In this document: positions 6,847 to 9,801 of the stretch, piece after piece
Layout of the letters: every line of letters begins with the position of its first letter
Position numbering within the stretch: position 1 is the stretch's first letter
Assembly: GCA_964553915.1 (NCBI GenBank)
Contig: CAZKMM010000101.1
Coordinates: 1 to 9,801, forward strand
Direction: 5' to 3'
Source: CAZKMM01 sp964553915
GTDB taxonomy: Bacteria > RBG-13-61-14 > DRUE01
Length of the DNA: 9,801 bases
Translations under genes and position numbers: made by a program
The notes under the pieces: model-generated
What the model was told of the DNA's origin: nothing
Seen by the model: only the letters and a program-made list of their open reading frames with translations
The model's database searches: none

Positions 6847-7683
6847 TCAGGAGGAATTCTCCGAAATAATTACCTGGTTCTTTTTGACCGTGCCCCGGGG
6901 CAGATAAGAATTAGGATAAACCACCACCTGCTCCAGGCGGACCTCTTCCTCCAGCAGGGAGCCAGCTCCAATGTAAACAAAAGGACCAATGCAGGAGCCT
7001 TTCTTAATCACCACTCCTTTTTCTATCATCACCGGTTCAATCAGCTTTACTCCCTCTTCCAGCTCTGCCTCTGGATGCACCGAATAAGGCTTATGATTGG
7101 CAAGGTAGTGGTTGTGGATTTCAATCAGGTCTTGGGCAGAGGTGAGGTGAAGATAGCGGGAGACAAAAACTCCCCGGGGCTTTTTTTCTTTCCCCAGCTG
7201 GTCAATCATCATTTTAATTGCGGTTTGAATTTCCCGCTCTCCCCGCTCGGATTCCGGCACCTGCTCCAGAAAATCTAAAACCTTTTTATCCAGGACAAAA
7301 AGAAATTTACTGATCGCATCCCAGGGACCGGAATTTTCTCCAGGCTTTTCTTTTAAGTCAATAATTTCATCTCCTTGAAGCCGGACTCCGGCGGATTTGT
7401 TTAAATCTTTGGGCTTAAATCTGCTCAAAGTAAGGACTGCACANNNNNNNNNNNNNNNNNNNNNNNNNNNNNNNNNNNNNNNNNNNNNNNNNNNNNNNNN
7501 NNNNNNNNNNNNNNNNNNNNNNNNNNNNNNNNNNNNNNNNNNNAGCACCGAGATAATCCGCTGGATAATCGGCACCCCGAGAATCGGGGTCATTGCCTTT
7601 GAATGATTTAAAGTGATGGGATGGAGCCTTTTCCCCTTTCCCGCAGAGAGAATCACCGCTTGAAGCTGGGAAGATTTTTTCAT
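6847..7683 (-). CDS. Sugar-1-phosphate nucleotidyltransferase with left-handed beta-helix tail, interrupted by assembly gap
   Basis: The N-terminal 46 residues carry the nucleotidyltransferase signature SAGKGKRL (13-20) and HSKAMTPILG, with Lys29 and Pro33 in the usual NTP-sugar transferase arrangement. The middle is lost to 100 N. The 198 residues after the gap resume in the catalytic domain (GVRLQGDEIIDLKEKPG). They then pass an unusual segment, YLHLTSAQDL, where relatives usually have a Trp-x-Asp-Ile-Gly-Thr type metal-binding motif, and end in about 70 residues of hexapeptide-like repeats (from EEGVKLIEPV to GTVKKNQVII) typical of a left-handed beta helix. Expected function is sugar-1-phosphate plus NTP to NDP-sugar and pyrophosphate. 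The ATG overlaps the stop of the GHMP kinase gene, so the two probably act in sequence. The true length is unknown: relatives have roughly 80-90 residues where this gap allows 34, so the N run is nominal. Confidence 0.85.
   Translation of the reverse strand: MKKSSQLQAVILSAGKGKRLHPITLNHSKAMTPILGVPIIQRIISVXXXXXXXXXXXXXXXXXXXXXXXXXXXXXXXXXXCAVLTLSRFKPKDLNKSAGVRLQGDEIIDLKEKPGENSGPWDAISKFLFVLDKKVLDFLEQVPESERGEREIQTAIKMMIDQLGKEKKPRGVFVSRYLHLTSAQDLIEIHNHYLANHKPYSVHPEAELEEGVKLIEPVMIEKGVVIKKGSCIGPFVYIGAGSLLEEEVRLEQVVVYPNSYLPRGTVKKNQVIISENSS
7444..7543. other. assembly gap, 100 N
   Basis: Exactly 100 N characters interrupt the nucleotidyltransferase gene. A round 100 is the conventional placeholder for a scaffold gap of unknown size. 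The frame happens to agree on both sides. If the gene is intact, the true gap would be 100 bases plus a multiple of three. Confidence 0.99.
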
Positions 7684-8810
7684 CGGCTCAGCACCACTGC
7701 TCCCTGACGGGCAATGCTTGGCACCCAGATTTGTGCCTTTTCCAGCTTCAGTTTTTCCAGCTCTTTTTTCATTTCTCTGGCAAATTCTTCCTCCCTGCCC
7801 GGCTCCACCAGAAAGAATACAGACCCGCCCCCACCAGCACCGGTGAGCTTGGCTCCCAAGGCTCCCAGATTCCGTCCGAGCTCAATCAGCTGATTGTTAA
7901 CCGAACCTGCTCCCTGCTCAAACCCGCAGTATAGCATCATCTCATTGACCAGCTTATGGTTCTCATTCATCAATTCTCCGAATCTTTCCCAGTCAGATTC
8001 TAAAAGAGCAATTTTTCCCTTCCAGGCGGTATCGCCAATTAACTTCATCTGCCGAACCATAAAAGGAGCTTTTTCATAATCCCCTTGAAATTCTTTGTAT
8101 TCTTCAAGATATTTTGCCCGCATTCTTCCGTGCACATCTGCGGAGCTGTGCTCCAGCCCGGAAAAAACCACCACTAAAGGAGGATGCTCAGTATAAGCTC
8201 CCAGCTTCTCATAGGTGCAATATGGCTCCTGTTTAATGGGAAGATGAAACAGCTTTCCCCGATAGTCTATGTAGGCAATATCCCCCAGAAGCGGGACATA
8301 GCGGTCAGAGAACCCGCAGGTGATTCCCAGCTCCTTTTCCTCGACCCGCTGAGCCAGCTCTGCCAGAAAATAAAAATTATATTTCTTTTTATCCAGCCGA
8401 TAAAAATTGACCAGCCCGAGAAGGATTAAGTGAACCATCAGGGTGGAGCCTCCCAGCCCGCTCTGCCGGGGAACCTCGGTGGTATAGGAGAATTTCATTG
8501 CCCGGGCTTTGATTTTTTCTTTAAGCTCTGGAGAGTATTTGAGCATAGTCTTAAACCCTGCCAGGAGCAGGTCAAAATCTCCTCCATAGCTGAATTGCTC
8601 TAATTTTGATACCTCCAGCTCCAGCTGGGAGCGGGGCTCTTCCCTCCCCGGCTCTTTTTGGGCAAAGATAAACTTCTCGCTCTGCTCAATTCTTGCTTCA
8701 GCCCAGATATTGATGGCACAGCTGATGGTTTGATGCTCGCCTTCATTGGCATCACTGGGATTGCCCAGGATATTGATTCGGGCAGGCACTTTAATTATCA
8801 GCTCAAACAT
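7680..8810 (-). CDS. GHMP-family sugar kinase, glucuronokinase-like
   Basis: A 376-residue GHMP kinase. Motif 1 is PARINILGNPSD (9-20), motif 2, the ATP phosphate loop, is PRQSGLGGSTLM (114-125), and motif 3 is KLTGAGGGGSVFFL (321-334). EKELGITCGFSDR (158-170) contains the probable catalytic Asp169. From memory, the GNPSD of motif 1, the PRQ-type motif 2, EKELGI followed by Asp-Arg, and the HPPL strand together resemble plant glucuronokinase, which makes glucuronic acid 1-phosphate, more than galactokinase or mevalonate kinase. An anomeric (C1) sugar kinase is therefore the favoured reading; heptose and fucose kinases are alternatives. The next gene, a nucleotidyltransferase that overlaps it by ATGA, supports a sugar-1-phosphate product. 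An in-frame TAG directly before the ATG limits any upstream extension. No clear Shine-Dalgarno site is seen, only an A-rich leader. Confidence 0.87.
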   Translation of the reverse strand: MFELIIKVPARINILGNPSDANEGEHQTISCAINIWAEARIEQSEKFIFAQKEPGREEPRSQLELEVSKLEQFSYGGDFDLLLAGFKTMLKYSPELKEKIKARAMKFSYTTEVPRQSGLGGSTLMVHLILLGLVNFYRLDKKKYNFYFLAELAQRVEEKELGITCGFSDRYVPLLGDIAYIDYRGKLFHLPIKQEPYCTYEKLGAYTEHPPLVVVFSGLEHSSADVHGRMRAKYLEEYKEFQGDYEKAPFMVRQMKLIGDTAWKGKIALLESDWERFGELMNENHKLVNEMMLYCGFEQGAGSVNNQLIELGRNLGALGAKLTGAGGGGSVFFLVEPGREEEFAREMKKELEKLKLEKAQIWVPSIARQGAVVLSR

Positions 8811-8930
8811 CTAGATTTTTTTAACACAGGCAGGGGGGAAAATCAATCAAAGAAAGATATCCTCTGGTTTTTAAAAACCGCCTCAAAACCGCTTGAAAAA
8901 TTAGCCTGATTGATTATTTTAAAAAGGCAA
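8811..8930. promoter_or_regulatory. divergent regulatory region with palindrome and phased repeats
   Basis: A 120-base gap separates the divergent kinase and radical SAM genes. It contains a perfect 14-bp palindrome GGTTTTTAAAAACC (8866-8879) and two direct copies of AAAACCGC at 8874-8881 and 8885-8892, 11 bp apart. It also contains a 9-bp inverted repeat (AATCAATCA at 8841-8849, TGATTGATT at 8907-8915) and a run of six G (8833-8838). A possible promoter for the radical SAM gene is TTGAAA (8893-8898), 16 bp, TATTTT (8915-8920), with the direct repeats directly before the -35. No convincing promoter for the kinase gene was found. Confidence 0.4.
8866..8892. repeat. palindrome plus two 11-bp-phased AAAACCGC repeats, operator candidate
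   Basis: The unit AAAACC occurs three times here: inverted at 8866-8871 (as GGTTTT) and direct at 8874-8879 and 8885-8890. The two direct copies extend to AAAACCGC and are one helical turn apart, so a protein could bind both on one face of the DNA. Their place just upstream of a -35-like TTGAAA suits an activator site. This is pattern evidence only. Confidence 0.4.
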
Positions 8931-9800
8931 ATGGAATACAACTGGCCAGTATTTCGCCCGCCCAGTGAAGCAGAATCTCTTATTATTCAGGCAACCTATG
9001 GTTGTTCTGCCAATACCTGCAAATTCTGCTATATGTATAAGACCAAAAAATTCCAGATTCGCCCGGTGGAGGAAGTGCTGGCAGACCTTGAATGGTGCGC
9101 CCAGCGGATGAGGGGAGTGCGGAGAATCTTTCTGGCAGATGGTGATGCTCTGGTGGTGCCCACTTTTGACCTGCTCAAAATTATCAATGCCTGCTTTGAG
9201 CTTTTTCCCGGCTTGGAGCGGGTTTCCAGCTATGCCAATCCCGGCAATCTCTTAGAAAAGAGCGAAGAGGAACTTCGCCAGATTCGTCAGGCAGGACTCT
9301 CCCTGATTTACTATGGAGTGGAAAGCGGAGATGATGAGGTTTTAAAAAAGGTAAAAAAGCAGGCGAGCACCCAGGATATGATTATCGGCTGTGAAAAGGC
9401 TCACCGGGCAGGGATGACTATATCGGTCACGGTAATTCTTGGTCTGGCAGGAAAGAAAGGGAGCGAAAAGCACGCCCGGCTCACTGCCCGACTTTTGAAC
9501 CAGATTAACCCCAGATATATTTCTGCCCTTACTCTAATGCTGGGACCTTTTGAGAAAACTTATGCCCGGGCAATGGGAGAGGATTTTCAATTCCTGGACA
9601 AATTTGATTTTCTCCAGGAGCTTCGCTGGTTAATAGAGGAATTGGAGGTAAAGGATTCTCTTTTCCGGAGCAATCACGCTTCAAATTATCTTCCCCTCAA
9701 AGGCACTCTTCCTCAGGATAAAGAAAAACTTTTAGAAATGATAGATTATGCCCTCAGCCATCCGGAGATTCTCCGTCCGGAGGAATGGCGGGCGCTTTAA
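8931..9800 (+). CDS. Radical SAM protein
   Basis: A 289-residue radical SAM enzyme. The iron-sulfur cluster motif is GCSANTCKFC with Cys25, Cys30 and Cys33, that is C-X4-C-X2-C rather than the usual C-X3-C-X2-C. LADGDAL (68-74) and GVESGDDE (129-136) fit strands of the SAM-binding half-barrel. A late FRSNHASNYLPLKG block (245-258) and the N-terminal RPPSEAESL block are, as I recall, shared by a group of uncharacterised radical SAM proteins with the same cysteine spacing. The reaction is unknown. The open frame begins just after an in-frame TGA (8907-8909), so the start is TTG 8910 or ATG 8931. I prefer the ATG, which follows AAAAAGG, although that site is only 3 bases away. The gene diverges from the GHMP kinase and ends one base before the window does. 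Confidence 0.87.
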   Translation: MEYNWPVFRPPSEAESLIIQATYGCSANTCKFCYMYKTKKFQIRPVEEVLADLEWCAQRMRGVRRIFLADGDALVVPTFDLLKIINACFELFPGLERVSSYANPGNLLEKSEEELRQIRQAGLSLIYYGVESGDDEVLKKVKKQASTQDMIIGCEKAHRAGMTISVTVILGLAGKKGSEKHARLTARLLNQINPRYISALTLMLGPFEKTYARAMGEDFQFLDKFDFLQELRWLIEELEVKDSLFRSNHASNYLPLKGTLPQDKEKLLEMIDYALSHPEILRPEEWRAL

Positions 9801-9801
9801 A

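Noticed and set aside
6835..7278. 147-codon + strand frame with ATG overlapping the DUF72 stop
   Set aside because: It is antisense to the beta-helix and catalytic parts of the nucleotidyltransferase, which are clearly coding on the minus strand.
8658..8909. 83-codon + strand frame running into the divergent region
   Set aside because: Two thirds is antisense to the GHMP kinase N-terminus and the rest is the repeat-rich regulatory gap. It has no motif and no ribosome site.

Overview
The window is bacterial, about half G+C, and reads like part of a metagenome-style scaffold: a run of exactly 100 N sits inside one gene (7444-7543). It holds the 3' end of a tRNA-Arg(TCT) gene and nine protein genes, tightly packed, with ATGA overlaps, one zero-gap junction and two convergent junctions with almost no spacer. 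A lipobox signal on one protein and Shine-Dalgarno sites before several genes support a bacterium. The tRNA gene encodes its own CCA. I cannot name the phylum; no rRNA or phylum marker is present.

Layout. Positions 1-49 are the tRNA 3' part. After an AT-rich spacer with a good sigma70-like promoter come two abutting + strand genes: a saccharopine-dehydrogenase-like Rossmann oxidoreductase (276-1490) and an FGGY sugar kinase (1491-3083). The kinase meets, tail to tail with a 4-base overlap, a minus-strand exported nucleoside hydrolase (3080-3991). A short divergent promoter region (3992-4073) then leads into a + strand group: a lipoprotein alpha/beta hydrolase (4074-5018), its tandem paralog with a non-lipoprotein N-terminal hydrophobic segment (5015-5920), and a DUF72 protein (5957-6838). 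That group converges on a minus-strand pair, in transcription order a GHMP kinase resembling plant glucuronokinase (8810-7680) and a sugar-1-phosphate nucleotidyltransferase broken by the assembly gap (7683-6847). A 120-base divergent region rich in repeats separates this pair from a radical SAM protein (8931-9800).

How the genes may work together. The clearest functional unit is the minus-strand kinase plus nucleotidyltransferase pair. Translationally coupled, it has the shape of a two-step salvage route: free sugar to sugar-1-phosphate to NDP-sugar. The first operon pairs a dehydrogenase with a sugar kinase and may catabolise an unidentified polyol, sugar or sugar acid. The nucleoside hydrolase and the two hydrolases look exported and suggest scavenging at the cell surface. 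No CRISPR array, insertion sequence, phage gene or defence system is visible. The points most worth checking are the kinase/nucleotidyltransferase pair, the altered active-site motifs of the nucleoside hydrolase and nucleotidyltransferase, the patchy near-identity of the tandem hydrolases, and the 11-bp-phased repeats upstream of the radical SAM gene.
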